From Rhodococcus qingshengii JCM 15477 (GTDB lineage Bacteria > Actinomycetota > Actinomycetes > Mycobacteriales > Mycobacteriaceae): 64,000 nucleotides of DNA. The stretch is taken from positions 32,127 through 96,126 of the forward strand of contig NZ_CP096566.1 of the NCBI RefSeq assembly GCF_023221595.1. Reading direction: 5' to 3'. The notes below the pieces were generated by a model. The model did no database searches. It was not told where the DNA came from and saw only the letters and a list, made by a program, of their open reading frames with translations. A program made the position numbers and the translations under genes. Shown one piece after another: positions 45,173 to 53,855 of this stretch (the first letter of the stretch is position 1; the number at the start of each line of letters is the position of its first letter).

Positions 45173-47628
45173 GCGCGGTGGCCGCCGCCGGCCATGCGAT
45201 CACGCCGGGCGACGGCGACCGGTGGCACACGTTTCTGACGGAACGGCTCGATGAGCGGTGGCGCCCGAACGAATGGGACCCGCAGACGCTGATCTTCACC
45301 GGCGATCCACACAATCAGAAAACCTTTGTGTATTTGTGCGCCCATCCGAATTGTGTGCACCCGACCGGGGTTCGCAACACCATATGCTCGTTCTGCCTCA
45401 CCGAAGCCAAGCCGCACAGCAAAACCCTCACGCGCCGCTTTCACGACACCATCGTCGAACCTTGTACGGTCGCCGCCGCCGACGTCCGTTGCGCACGTCC
45501 CCGATACTCCACCGCCGGTTTGTGTTTCACACACCAGAGCCGGTTCGCGCACGCGGCGAAGACCCGCGGCATCGGCATCACCGAGTTCATGGCCGACGCG
45601 CAACCACTCGGTGCGCTGGCAACCTGCGCGGTCGGGGGCTGCAGTCACCAGGTTTTCCACCCCTCGACACCACTATGCCAATCCCACCGCAGCCAGTATC
45701 GGGGCCGTCAGGACCGCGGCGAGCCGCCGATCGACGCGCACGAGTTCGCGGCCCAGGCGCTGCCGCTGATCCGCTCGCACGAATTCACCCTGGCCGGGTG
45801 CACGGATCTGGTGCGAGCGGAGCTGCTGTGGATCCTGCAAGAACGCGACCGCCGGGGATTCGGAATCTCCCTCTTGCGGATGCGTAATCTCGTCAAAGCC
45901 GCCCACGGCGCGCGCACCCTGTTCGAGGCCACCGCCTCGGACGCGCACGTCGTGAGCTTCCTGCGGATGACGTTGCCGCTGCTGCGGCAGCAGCGGGGCG
46001 CATTCGAGGGAATCGATCTCACCGAGCCGGACCGGTGGGGCCCCGAGGTCCTCGACCGGTTCCCCAGCGCCGCGGGCACCCGCAGCCGCAACCTCGTCAT
46101 CGACTGGTCCGCCGTCGGCTGCGGCTGGCTACGCATGCTCGGCAAGACATGGGCCAAGGAAACCCTGCCCCGATACGAGCACCTGAGGCCGTCGCTGCGG
46201 GCACTGACGTGGGCGTCCGAGGCCCTCGAGTTCGGCCCCGCCTTCACCGATCGTCGTGCTGCGGGGCGCGGCGACATCGCCGCCATCATCGACCATTGCC
46301 GCCGCAAGACCGCCGCCACCGGTGCGCCTTTCGCGGGCAGCTACGCCGACGACAGACTGGGGAACATCAAGGCTGTCCTCGGGTATTGCCGGTCCGCCGG
46401 ACACATGGACGAGATTCCCGGGGCATTCGCGCTCACCGCCGCGCACCTGAAACAACGACCGGTCCCTCCTCACCGCGACGACGACGAACCGGGGCGGGCC
46501 CTGCCCACCGAGATCGTCGAGGTCCTCGACCGGAACATGACGTTGTTGCGGCCCACGTTCACTGCCGGACACCGCGTCGAGGGATGGTCGAACGACGACT
46601 ACGCAGTGATGCGGCAGACGATCTATCAGCTGCTGCGCGACACCGGCCGGCGACCGGGAGAAATCACCGCCCTGCGCCGTGACTGTCTCGACACCGATCC
46701 CGGTGGCGGCCCGGTGCTGATCTACACCAACGCCAAGGCCAACCGACTCGGGCGCCGACTGCACATCACCACCGCTGCCGCGGCGGCGGTCAGCGCCTGG
46801 TTGGCGCGGGTGACGACCCTGCGGCCCGATCGCCGCACCGCCCACCTGTTTCCGCAACTGGATCTGTCGGACCCGTGCTCGGACAAGCACTTCAAGGCGT
46901 CCGCGTTCGGCGTCATCTTCCGCCAGTGGGTGGACTCGATCGACGAACTGGCGCCCTTGATCCGGACGGTTCCCCACCCCGGTGGCCTCATCGATCGGCG
47001 GGATCTGGTCGCCTACTCGCTGCGCCACACCTACGCACAAAATCATGCCGACGCGGGCACTCCCGTCGATGTGCTCGCCGCTTTGATGGACCACCGCGAC
47101 CTCGCCGTCACCCAGGGCTACTACCGCATCGGACACCACCGCAAGCGCGAGGCGATCGAACGCGTCGGCAACATGGTGATGGACCGGCGAGGTGCGCTGC
47201 GTCCCACACCCGAGCTCATCGAATATGAACGGCGAACCGTCTCCACGCTTCTCGGCGGATGCGTCGAACCGTCGAACGTCAACTCCGGCGGCAAATCCTG
47301 CCCGATCAGGTTTCAATGCGGTGGCTGCGACCACTACCGGCCCGACCCCTCCTACATCCCCGAAATCGAGCAGGAAATCCGCAAGATCAAGGCCGACGTG
47401 AAAGAGGCCGAATTGTGCGCCGCACCGCAAGTGGTGGACAACCTGCGCTACAACCTCGCCATGTTCGAGGGCATCCTGACCAAAATGACCACCCACCTGC
47501 ACCGACTCGACCCCGACGAACGCGCCGCCCTCGATGCCGCAATCGGCACCATCCGCCAAGCCCGCGAACACCAACGGCACTTTCTGCCGCTGAGCGTCGC
47601 CCACCGCAGAGGCGCTGTCGATGACTGA
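45169..47628 (+). CDS. tnpB: TnpB-like tyrosine recombinase with zinc-binding parts
   Basis: 819 residues from an ATG overlapping the tnpA stop. The N-terminal third has Cys/His clusters (CAHPNCVHPTGVRNTICSFC; CAVGGCSHQ) that could bind zinc. The recombinase domain has Arg in RDTGRRPGEITALRRDC, the H-R-H box in AYSLRHTYAQNHADAG, a second His-Asp in LMDHRDLAVTQ, and Tyr in GYYRIGHH. A C-terminal Cys motif (CPIRFQCGGCDHYRPDPSY) precedes a coiled-coil end. Longer than Tn554 TnpB (about 630). Confidence 0.88.
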   Translation: MSAVAAAGHAITPGDGDRWHTFLTERLDERWRPNEWDPQTLIFTGDPHNQKTFVYLCAHPNCVHPTGVRNTICSFCLTEAKPHSKTLTRRFHDTIVEPCTVAAADVRCARPRYSTAGLCFTHQSRFAHAAKTRGIGITEFMADAQPLGALATCAVGGCSHQVFHPSTPLCQSHRSQYRGRQDRGEPPIDAHEFAAQALPLIRSHEFTLAGCTDLVRAELLWILQERDRRGFGISLLRMRNLVKAAHGARTLFEATASDAHVVSFLRMTLPLLRQQRGAFEGIDLTEPDRWGPEVLDRFPSAAGTRSRNLVIDWSAVGCGWLRMLGKTWAKETLPRYEHLRPSLRALTWASEALEFGPAFTDRRAAGRGDIAAIIDHCRRKTAATGAPFAGSYADDRLGNIKAVLGYCRSAGHMDEIPGAFALTAAHLKQRPVPPHRDDDEPGRALPTEIVEVLDRNMTLLRPTFTAGHRVEGWSNDDYAVMRQTIYQLLRDTGRRPGEITALRRDCLDTDPGGGPVLIYTNAKANRLGRRLHITTAAAAAVSAWLARVTTLRPDRRTAHLFPQLDLSDPCSDKHFKASAFGVIFRQWVDSIDELAPLIRTVPHPGGLIDRRDLVAYSLRHTYAQNHADAGTPVDVLAALMDHRDLAVTQGYYRIGHHRKREAIERVGNMVMDRRGALRPTPELIEYERRTVSTLLGGCVEPSNVNSGGKSCPIRFQCGGCDHYRPDPSYIPEIEQEIRKIKADVKEAELCAAPQVVDNLRYNLAMFEGILTKMTTHLHRLDPDERAALDAAIGTIRQAREHQRHFLPLSVAHRRGAVDD

Positions 47629-48181
47629 CACCCGCACCGACAGGCTCCTCACGGCCCGCCGACAAGCCAGCCGCGACAAACACGCCCACGCCCTCCGCGC
47701 ACTCGACCAGCTGGTGCGATCCGGTACCCGGATCACCTACGCGCGGGTCGCCCGCGAGGCCGGCGTGTCGACGTGGCTGCTCTACAACCAGCCGGAGCTG
47801 ACGACCGCAATCCGGGACGCGATGGCCCAACAGAGCCCACCCCGACACCCGCCAGGCCCCCTCACGTCCGGGGACAGCCTGCGCACCGACCTCGAACTCG
47901 CCCGGCACGAGATCGCCGCGCTCCGCACCTCCGAACGCAAGCTCCGTGAGCGGCTGCAACGCACCCTCGGCAACGAAATCGAACAGATCGACCACTCCCA
48001 GCTGGCCGCTCGCATCGCCGACCTCGAGGCCCTCGTCGCCAACCTGCGTGTCGACAACGCGCAGCTACGCGAAACCAATACTCGGTTGGTCGAGCTGACC
48101 GACCAGCAACGCGACGACCTCGAGACCGCGAACATCCTGCTCCGCCGGTACATGAAAGAAGCCAGCCGCTCGCACCCATGA
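47621..48181 (+). CDS. tnpC: TnpC-like coiled-coil protein (DUF6262)
   Basis: 186 residues. A TetR-like helical start (QLVRSGTRITYARVAREAGVSTWLLY) is followed by a long coiled coil (about 85-180) with Leu/Arg/Glu heptads. It overlaps tnpB by 8 bases. In Tn554-type elements TnpC steers orientation and insertion efficiency. The stop lies inside a 14-base repeat that recurs at 49359-49372. Confidence 0.8.
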   Translation: MTDTRTDRLLTARRQASRDKHAHALRALDQLVRSGTRITYARVAREAGVSTWLLYNQPELTTAIRDAMAQQSPPRHPPGPLTSGDSLRTDLELARHEIAALRTSERKLRERLQRTLGNEIEQIDHSQLAARIADLEALVANLRVDNAQLRETNTRLVELTDQQRDDLETANILLRRYMKEASRSHP

Positions 48182-48188
48182 TCGGCGA
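48175..48188 (+). repeat. 14-bp direct repeat, left copy, beside passenger resolvase
   Basis: CCCATGATCGGCGA, identical to 49359-49372. The two copies bracket the resolvase gene and its upstream repeats (about 1.17 kb). Confidence 0.6.
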
Positions 48189-48210
48189 AACACCTACACC
48201 GGCCGCGTGG

Positions 48211-49209
48211 CTATCGGCTTTGGAGAGAATGGTCGGGGCACAGAAGTGTTGGCGAGGTGCACCAGCCGGCGTCGGCGAGCCACCGTTGCACCGGTACGGG
48301 TAACACTGTTCTTGCCGCGGTGGCGAGCTCTCCGGTGAGGATGGGGCCATCTCCGCACAGGGCGCAGGCAACGTCGAAGACCGGCAGGTCGGGTTCGCAC
48401 TGGCGACAATGATGTTGGGCTACCAGCTCGCCACGCCGGTCTTTGTCGGGACGAAGCCAGCTCACCGCGAGATCGTCGCGCTGATGCGCCGCCTCGGCTC
48501 GGGTGGCCGGTTCGTGCCTGCAAGTGGGGCAGGCGCGGGTTGTCCTGCGTGTCCGGCTCGGCCGGGGGACAGTGCCGGATACCGAACCGGACTCCGGAGC
48601 CGCGGGCTCGGGAGTTGTTGCGAGAGAGACTGTTCCAGTAGTTTTTGCTGCTGCGGCTTTGTTCAGATGCCCGTAGACGGTAGTGCGAGGCACGCCCAAC
48701 ATGTCGGCGATCTGGACAACGGTGTGTTCACCGCCGTCGTAGAGTTGCTGCGCGAGCTGGACCTGATCGTCGGTGAGTTTCGGTGGGCGTCCGCCCTTGC
48801 GGCCGCGAGTCCTGGCCGCCGCCACACCTTCCCGGACATTGTTCACGGCGAGCTCACGCTGGAGTTCGGCCAAAACCGACAGCATTTCGAACATCGCCCG
48901 GCCCTCGGCGGTGGCGGTGTCGATGCCCTGCTCGAGAACCTTCAAACCTACCCCGCGCTTGCGCAGGTCGGCGCCGAGCGTGATCAGGTGCAGCACCGAA
49001 CGACTGAGCCGATCCAGGTGCGTGATGACCAGGATGTCGCCGTCGTCCAACAGGGCGAGCACCACATCCAACTGAGGGCGGGAGGCCTTCGCGCCGCTGA
49101 CGTGATCGACGTGAATGTTTTCAGTGGTAACCCCCGCCCGGCGCAGCGCGTCGATCTGGTGGGCAGGGTTCTGATCTGCGGTCGAGACCCGGGCATATCC
49201 GAGCAGCAT
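48211..49209 (-). CDS. serine resolvase with Cys-rich C-terminal domain (passenger of Tn554-like element)
   Basis: 332 residues. The catalytic domain (MLLGYARVSTADQNPAHQIDAL; nucleophile in ARVST; ITHLDRLSRS) is followed by an HTH (KLTDDQVQLAQQLYDGG...MLGVPRTTVYGHL, about 143-182). Beyond the usual end of Tn3-type resolvases is an extra ~110-residue domain with CPTC, CRQC and CALCGDG motifs, likely zinc-binding. The same extension is present in the split copy at 43551/49502 and in the remnant at 55997. Function of the extension is unknown. The upstream region carries TGTCGAAAA repeats. Confidence 0.88.
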   Translation of the reverse strand: MLLGYARVSTADQNPAHQIDALRRAGVTTENIHVDHVSGAKASRPQLDVVLALLDDGDILVITHLDRLSRSVLHLITLGADLRKRGVGLKVLEQGIDTATAEGRAMFEMLSVLAELQRELAVNNVREGVAAARTRGRKGGRPPKLTDDQVQLAQQLYDGGEHTVVQIADMLGVPRTTVYGHLNKAAAAKTTGTVSLATTPEPAAPESGSVSGTVPRPSRTRRTTRACPTCRHEPATRAEAAHQRDDLAVSWLRPDKDRRGELVAQHHCRQCEPDLPVFDVACALCGDGPILTGELATAARTVLPVPVQRWLADAGWCTSPTLLCPDHSLQSR

Positions 49210-49275
49210 CCGTCGACAATACCCCGACGGTGGTTAGTCGACATTGATTTTCGACGGTGTTTTCGACACCTCTTT
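49210..49275. promoter_or_regulatory. candidate resolvase binding repeats
   Basis: Contains GGTGTTTTCGACACC (49256-49270, palindromic), TTTTCGACGG (about 49249-49258) and two further GTCGAC units. A matching TTTTCGACAG stands just before the start of the split resolvase at 43541-43550, so these are likely recognition or operator sites of this resolvase type. Confidence 0.5.
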
Positions 49276-49358
49276 CGCTCGCATCGGAGGGACACCCGCC
49301 GACTCGGATTTCATTCATGTCAGGGTGTCGGGCTCGGCCCTCATTTTTCGAAACCTCG

Positions 49359-49372
49359 CCCATGATCGGCGA
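49359..49372 (+). repeat. 14-bp direct repeat, right copy
   Basis: CCCATGATCGGCGA, identical to 48175-48188. Confidence 0.6.
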
Positions 49373-49485
49373 CACCGCCGATCGCCTCATGCTGGCATCC
49401 ACCGCTCGTCACCCATGTAACTCACCAGAGCGATGTCGCCGAATATCCTGATTCCCCAGCTGAAGAGGAGAATCCTTCCTGCCGT

Positions 49486-49497
49486 CGTATAGATAAT
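49486..49497 (-). repeat. right 12-bp terminal inverted repeat of Tn554-like element
   Basis: CGTATAGATAAT, exact reverse complement of the left end at 43920-43931. Confidence 0.85.
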
Positions 49498-49501
49498 GGC
49501 G

Positions 49502-50089
49502 AACACCCGGGACGGCTTGGCCGCTGCGCGGGCGCGCGGCAGAAAGGGCGGCCGTCCGCCGAAGCTCACCGACGATCAAATCGCACTCGCCCAGCAGCTC
49601 TACGACGCGGGGGAGAAGACGGTCGCGCAGATCGCAGCGATGTTGAATGTTCCCCGCACTACTGTCTACGGACACCTGAACAAGCGCGCACCGGCGACGA
49701 GTGCGCCGACTGATTCGGTGAGCACGGTCGCTGTGGTCCCTGTTGCGGCGGTGCGAACGTCGCGGATCTGCCCGTCCTGCGGGTACGAGCCGAGCACCAG
49801 AGCCGAAGCGGCCCATCAACGCGGCGATCTGGCCGTGATCTGGTTGCATCCTCATACCGACAATCCCGCCGATCCTGGTGCGGTGCTCGCCCGATCGCAT
49901 TGCCATCAGTGCGAGCCGGGGCCGCCGGCGTTCGATGTCGCATGCACGGTGTGCGGTGACGGTCCGATCCTTGCCGGCGACTTCGCACAGACCGCACGCA
50001 GTGGCACCCTGCCGGATCCGGTGCAGCAGTGGCTCACCGCGAGCGGGTGGACCGTACTGCCTGAGCTGCGATGCCCCGACCACACCTGA
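49502..50089 (+). pseudogene. serine resolvase, 3' half, split by transposon
   Basis: Starts in phase with the codon interrupted at 43919 and encodes NTRDGLAAARARGRKGG, the HTH (LTDDQIALAQQLYDAGEKT...MLNVPRTTVYGHL) and the Cys-rich extension (CPSCGYEPSTRAEAAHQRGD, CHQCEPGPPAFDVACTVCGDG) ending DHT. An ATG created at the junction (49496-49498) could start a 197-residue fragment, which would bind DNA but not cut it. That fragment could act as a repressor of related resolvases (inference). Confidence 0.88.
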
Positions 50090-50397
50090 GAGGGTTGCAT
50101 ACGGAATCACGTCGGCAGGCTGCGGCACACGCCTGACCGACTGCCGGATTCACAAACCGGGACAACGGCTCGGGAACCAACAACATCCACCATCACTGTC
50201 AGACCGAGCAGCTAGCGTCGATACCGCGACGAGCAACAGGTCGCCACACTGACCCCGGCCGCGCGGCACCATCGACGGCCCTGATCGGCAAGAACCCAAT
50301 CCCCTTGCCGATCGGTCGCACGTGGCGACCTGTTTCCCATTTTCTCGCGTCGTCGGTGTTGGACCACCCCAACCGCGCAATGACACCTGTCATCCGT
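50090..50397. other. gap, nothing recognised
   Basis: 308 bases between the resolvase fragment and a convergent secreted-protein gene. I see no gene, strong hairpin or repeat. Confidence 0.4.
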
Positions 50398-50919
50398 TTA
50401 GGGGACGAGGAAGACCGCTGCTCCGGCGCTGACAGGGCGGTGATCGGGGTCCCCGGCAGTTGCGGTCGCGGTCACCAGGCCGCTGCCGGTGAACACTGTC
50501 GCCGGGGTGTATCGGCACCAGTCCTCCGCTGCGATGGGGCCGCTGTAATCCAGCGGGACGCGTCGGACCTCGGTCGTGCCGGCGGCGCCGGTCGTCAGAT
50601 TGCGCCAGTTCACGCTCACGCCGATGCAGTCGAAGGTGTCGATCGCATACGCTGTGGGGCGCGACAATTGGAAGGTCACCTCTCCCGGGGTTCCTGTCGT
50701 TGCCGACGGGAACAGCGGCACCACGGGTGGGATGTAGCACCGGAATCCGACGCCGCACCCCGAGAAGAACGTGACCGGGATCTGAAACTGCGTGGTCGAC
50801 GGCATCGAACCGGGAGGCGGATCTGCCTCGGCGGCGGATGATCCGGCGAATGATGCCAGGATTGCTGTCATCGCAAGTATTCCGGCGACGAGTAGGCGAT
50901 GTATCGCGCTGCGGCGCAT
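50398..50919 (-). CDS. secreted protein, unknown
   Basis: 173 residues. The signal peptide (LLVAGILAMTAILASFAGSSAAEA, about 9-32) is followed by a strand-rich domain with four Cys (SGCGVGFRCYIPP; FDCIGV; EDWCRYTP) that could form disulfides. No family recognised. Exported, likely free in the envelope or medium. Confidence 0.65.
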   Translation of the reverse strand: MRRSAIHRLLVAGILAMTAILASFAGSSAAEADPPPGSMPSTTQFQIPVTFFSGCGVGFRCYIPPVVPLFPSATTGTPGEVTFQLSRPTAYAIDTFDCIGVSVNWRNLTTGAAGTTEVRRVPLDYSGPIAAEDWCRYTPATVFTGSGLVTATATAGDPDHRPVSAGAAVFLVP

Positions 50920-51060
50920 CTGTGCCCTCCAACATGGGTCCGCCCGACCGTGCTGTCATGTCAGCGTAAGCGCCGAACCAACAGAACTCTCCCGAATTCG
51001 GGATTTCGCCGCGAGCAGGCTTCGAAGGGTAGGTACGCTCCGCATACGGGGCAGGGAGAC

Positions 51061-51426
51061 TCAGTAGCCGTCGTTCCGGCGCCGCTCACGTTCTATTCTG
51101 CGTTGTTCTTCCGCGCGGGCACGGCATTGGCGGAGGAATTCGGCGTCGGCCTCGGGATCCTGGGCGACGTATCTGCCCGGTTTGGACTCGTACTCGGCGA
51201 ATCGCCCACTGGTGTGCGGTGGGCGCGTCCCGCTGCCACCCCAGATGCCGCCGCCGACCGGTCGACCTGCGAGCAGCCACATCACCGATCCCACCAGCGG
51301 CAACAACACCACCACCACTAGCCAGGCCAGCTTGGGGATGTTCCGGACACCGTGCTCATCGGCGGTGGCGACGTCGATGAGGCAGAAGATCCACAGGACG
51401 ATGATCAATCCACCCAGATACGGCAT
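51061..51426 (-). CDS. PLDc_N-type membrane protein
   Basis: 121 residues. Two membrane segments (about 3-22 and 34-54) carry the PLDc_N signature: IVLWIFCLIDVATADEHGVRNIPKLAWLVVVVLLPLVGSVMWLLAGRP. A hydrophilic tail rich in Arg/Glu follows. The same N-terminal module precedes cardiolipin synthases, but the catalytic part is absent, as in many small actinobacterial proteins. The ATG at 51426 is chosen over 51546 because GGAGG lies 9 bases upstream. Confidence 0.8.
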   Translation of the reverse strand: MPYLGGLIIVLWIFCLIDVATADEHGVRNIPKLAWLVVVVLLPLVGSVMWLLAGRPVGGGIWGGSGTRPPHTSGRFAEYESKPGRYVAQDPEADAEFLRQCRARAEEQRRIERERRRNDGY

Positions 51427-51719
51427 CGGTATTGCCTCCTCCCGTGCTGACGGAGTCGCAAGATCGTGAAGATCCATTGTAGACCGGGCGGTTTGTGTCA
51501 AAGAAGTACCGATCAACACGGGCACCGAAATGTCCCGAGATCGCAAGTCGCCATCGGAACGTTCGAGCGGCTCGCCGCCGTCACTATCGCACCGGAGCTG
51601 ACCCGGTACGACGACTGCTTGTCGTCGACGTCCTACTCTCGATCAGTCTCGCCGGACGTGAAATACCTCGGCCGCCGCTTCGGCCACTGCGGGCCGATCA
51701 TGGTTGCCTGCCAGCTACG

Positions 51720-52088
51720 TCAGTGCGCGACCCACCACTGGTATAGCGCTGCACGATCGTCTTCTGGAGACCCGACATATCCGTACGCGACTTCATCGGT
51801 CGCTGCTCTCACCACGATGGGTGCCAGTGACGGCTCACCTCTGTCGCTGCAGTCCAAACTGAGCACGTCCAAAACTTTGCCCATCGACTGCGCTGGATAT
51901 CCGGTTCCCGAACGCTGTGCGAGCTCCCCGTACGTGATCTTCTTACCGCTTTTCGCGACGTCGATGAGGACGGAACGAGCGGCATCAAGCGTCGTTGACA
52001 GCAATTCCGTGATGGTTACCTCGGCATTGCCCTTCCACGGAATGGTGATGGTCGATCGAGATTTCCACATCGGAGCTTCTACGGTCAT
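51720..52088 (-). CDS. small protein with alkyltransferase-like (wHTH) look, unknown
   Basis: 122 residues. A helix (TLDAARSVLIDVAKSG) and KITYGELAQRSGTGYPAQSMGKVLDVLS resemble the DNA-binding helix region of MGMT/ATL proteins, but the PCHR active-site block is replaced by PSLAPIVVRA and there is no Cys there. A conserved-looking YGYVG ... YQWWVAH end follows. GAGGAC before the ATG supports the start. Not strong enough to name. Confidence 0.55.
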   Translation of the reverse strand: MTVEAPMWKSRSTITIPWKGNAEVTITELLSTTLDAARSVLIDVAKSGKKITYGELAQRSGTGYPAQSMGKVLDVLSLDCSDRGEPSLAPIVVRAATDEVAYGYVGSPEDDRAALYQWWVAH

Positions 52089-52203
52089 TCGTCCTCATTC
52101 TCGTTCGCCGAGCAGCGTCGATTTCGGATTCGCTGCTATGACTGGCGCCGCCGTGCAGCATGAGTCGGTCACGGGCGGCGCTCGCGAAGGGGCGGAAAAG
52201 AAC

Positions 52204-52230
52204 CTTGGTCTCAATAGGTCAACGCATCAC
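52204..52230 (+). repeat. left terminal inverted repeat of IS30 element
   Basis: 27 bases starting CTTGGTCTCAATAG; 25 of 27 match the reverse complement of 53829-53855. Confidence 0.85.
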
Positions 52231-52243
52231 CGACGATAACGGA

Positions 52244-52591
52244 TCAACCCCAGAAGATCGGATCCCCACCGTTTTCGATGTGATCGAGCAAATCCTGAAC
52301 ATGAGGGCTCGGATCCAAGAACTGGTAGCGGTGAAATTTGAGGTGCCGATCCCGCCAATACAGAGTCCACAGCCCGGTTTTCTTCGTGTAAGACAGGCGG
52401 GCGATCGGGAATCGTGTCCATTCGGGTCCGAAGTCCTCTCGCCACGGCGACCGGCATTCGCAGATCGTGACATGGCGCGGCGCGATGTCGCATTCGACCC
52501 GAATCTCATGACGCAGACGATCGGGAACTCTACTGGCGCAGTACTTCACGATCCGGGCGACATCGAGTTCGGGGAGTCCGGTGGCAGCCAT
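52244..52591 (-). CDS. DUF3024 protein inside IS30 element
   Basis: 115 residues. It matches the DUF3024 pattern: LPELDVARIVKYCASRVPDR, VECDIAPRHVTICECRSPW, GPEWTRFPIARLSYTK, LYWRDRHLKFHRY and a PIFWG end. DUF3024 is common in actinobacteria, role unknown. The ATG at 52591 is the best fit to the family start; ATGs up to 52603 are possible. It ends 14 bases inside the left terminal repeat and lies downstream of the transposase in the same direction, so both are likely on one transcript. Its place inside the repeats means it moves with the element. Confidence 0.85.
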   Translation of the reverse strand: MAATGLPELDVARIVKYCASRVPDRLRHEIRVECDIAPRHVTICECRSPWREDFGPEWTRFPIARLSYTKKTGLWTLYWRDRHLKFHRYQFLDPSPHVQDLLDHIENGGDPIFWG

Positions 52592-52629
52592 GACCATCAT
52601 CATGCCAACCGCCGTTATGGCCAGCTTTG

Positions 52630-53793
52630 CTATCCGACTGCGGAGGAGCCGAGCACCTGGTCTTCTCGTTGGCGTGGACTGTTCCAGTCGAGCACCCGAC
52701 GAGGCCGATTGTTGAGTCTTACCGCGATCGAATTCAGGTCCTCCTGGCTGAAAGTGCGCAGGTCAGCGTTCTTGCGCAGGTACTGGCGCAGGAGCCCGTT
52801 CGTATTTTCGTTCGTCCCTCGTTGCCACGGATGATGCGGGGCGCAAAAGTAGACGGGCAGGTCGAGTGCTGCGGTGATGCGCTCGTGCGCGGCCATTTCC
52901 TGTCCCCGATCCCACGTCAACGACCGACGCAGATGCGCAGGCAACCGGCCCAGATAGGCAATCAAGGCGTCCGCAACCGTCTCGGCCCGGTACCCGTCCG
53001 GCAGTGCGACCACATGCACGGCGCGTGATTGCCGATCCACCAGCGTCGCGACCGCCGACGGGCGGGTGCCGAACACGAGATCACCTTCCAGATGTCCGGG
53101 CTCGCTACGAGCATCTGCTGCTGGGCTGCGGTGATCGATGGGGACCCTGTTCCGTATCTGCCCGCGCCCGTGGGAGCGTTTCTTCCCACGAGGCCGGCGG
53201 ATCCGCCGATCGGTACGCAGTTCGTGAAATTTTGTGTCGTCGAATACTTGCCGCGACGGTATATACAGGCAACGGTAAATCGTCTCGTGCGAAACCCACA
53301 TCTGCGGATCGGACGGATACTCGCGCCGGAGCCAGGCGGAGATCTGCTGCGGTGACCACTGCTCACTCAGCTTCCCTGTGACAACCTCCTGCAGAAAATG
53401 CCTGGTAGAGAGAGTCGAGATTTGAGGGCGGCGCGCGCGGACATACGCTGCGGCATCCGCCGGGGTCGCCCGATAGTGTTCGCGGCCGCCGTTGCGGGCG
53501 ATCTCCCGAGCGATCGTGGACGGGGATCTTCCGAGTTTGTCGGCGATCGTCCGAGCACTGTCACCGGCGGCGATCCCACGGGAAATCTCTTCACGCTCCC
53601 CGGCCGTGAGACGAGATGCTCGCCGACGACGTGGGAGCGGCCGGATACCGCCGGATTTACGCAGGAACCGGCCGATCTGAGGGACACTCTCCCCGAGGAC
53701 CCGCCCGGTCGCACTCAGCGAATCACCGCGACGCCACATCTCCCAGATCGTGTTCTCTTGATCCATAGTGAACCCGAGCGCCTTGTTGCCCAT
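52630..53793 (-). CDS. IS30-family transposase
   Basis: 387 residues. An N-terminal HTH (LTAGEREEISRGIAAGDSARTIADKLGRSPSTIAREIARNGG) is followed by the DDE domain: first Asp in HLEGDLVFG, second in LTWDRGQEM, Glu in WQRGTNENTNGLLRQYLRK. All catalytic residues are intact. The ATG at 53793 has GGAGG 5 bases upstream and is preferred to 53811. Intact, so the element may be mobile. Confidence 0.93.
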   Translation of the reverse strand: MGNKALGFTMDQENTIWEMWRRGDSLSATGRVLGESVPQIGRFLRKSGGIRPLPRRRRASRLTAGEREEISRGIAAGDSARTIADKLGRSPSTIAREIARNGGREHYRATPADAAAYVRARRPQISTLSTRHFLQEVVTGKLSEQWSPQQISAWLRREYPSDPQMWVSHETIYRCLYIPSRQVFDDTKFHELRTDRRIRRPRGKKRSHGRGQIRNRVPIDHRSPAADARSEPGHLEGDLVFGTRPSAVATLVDRQSRAVHVVALPDGYRAETVADALIAYLGRLPAHLRRSLTWDRGQEMAAHERITAALDLPVYFCAPHHPWQRGTNENTNGLLRQYLRKNADLRTFSQEDLNSIAVRLNNRPRRVLDWNSPRQREDQVLGSSAVG

Positions 53794-53828
53794 CCATGCC
53801 TCCACGATCACGCATCATCTCACCAGTA

Positions 53829-53855
53829 GTGATGCGTTGACGTGTTGAGACCAAG
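53829..53855 (-). repeat. right terminal inverted repeat of IS30 element
   Basis: Pairs with 52204-52230 (25 of 27). Confidence 0.85.

Larger units (their letters stand above)
43920..49497. mobile_element. Tn554-like transposon (tyrosine-recombinase trio) with passenger resolvase
   Basis: 5578 bases bounded by perfect 12-bp inverted repeats ATTATCTATACG (43920-43931) and CGTATAGATAAT (49486-49497), with GGCG at both junctions (43916-43919 and 49498-49501). It splits a resolvase gene in frame: removing the element plus one GGCG restores it. Contents: a tnpA-like and a tnpB-like tyrosine recombinase, a tnpC-like small protein, all overlapping on the plus strand, and a serine resolvase on the minus strand. 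Tn554 relatives insert by site-specific recombination without classical transposase; the inverted ends are unusual for the family. Confidence 0.85.
52204..53855. mobile_element. IS30-family element carrying a DUF3024 gene
   Basis: 1652 bases bounded by 27-bp inverted repeats with two mismatches (52204-52230 and 53829-53855), beginning CTTGGTCTCAA. An AC dinucleotide flanks both sides, consistent with the 2-3 base target duplication of IS30 elements. Inside are the IS30 transposase and, 38 bases after it on the same strand, a DUF3024 gene. Usual IS30 elements are about 1.0-1.25 kb with a single gene, so this one carries a passenger. Confidence 0.85.

Noticed and set aside
46129..47736. 535-codon minus-strand open frame
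   Set aside because: Antisense to the tnpB-like recombinase with intact catalytic motifs.
50305..50841. 178-codon plus-strand open frame
   Set aside because: Antisense to the secreted-protein gene, which has a signal peptide and paired Cys.
51720..52088. DNA alkyltransferase (MGMT)
   Set aside because: Only the HTH-like part resembles it; the PCHR active site is missing.
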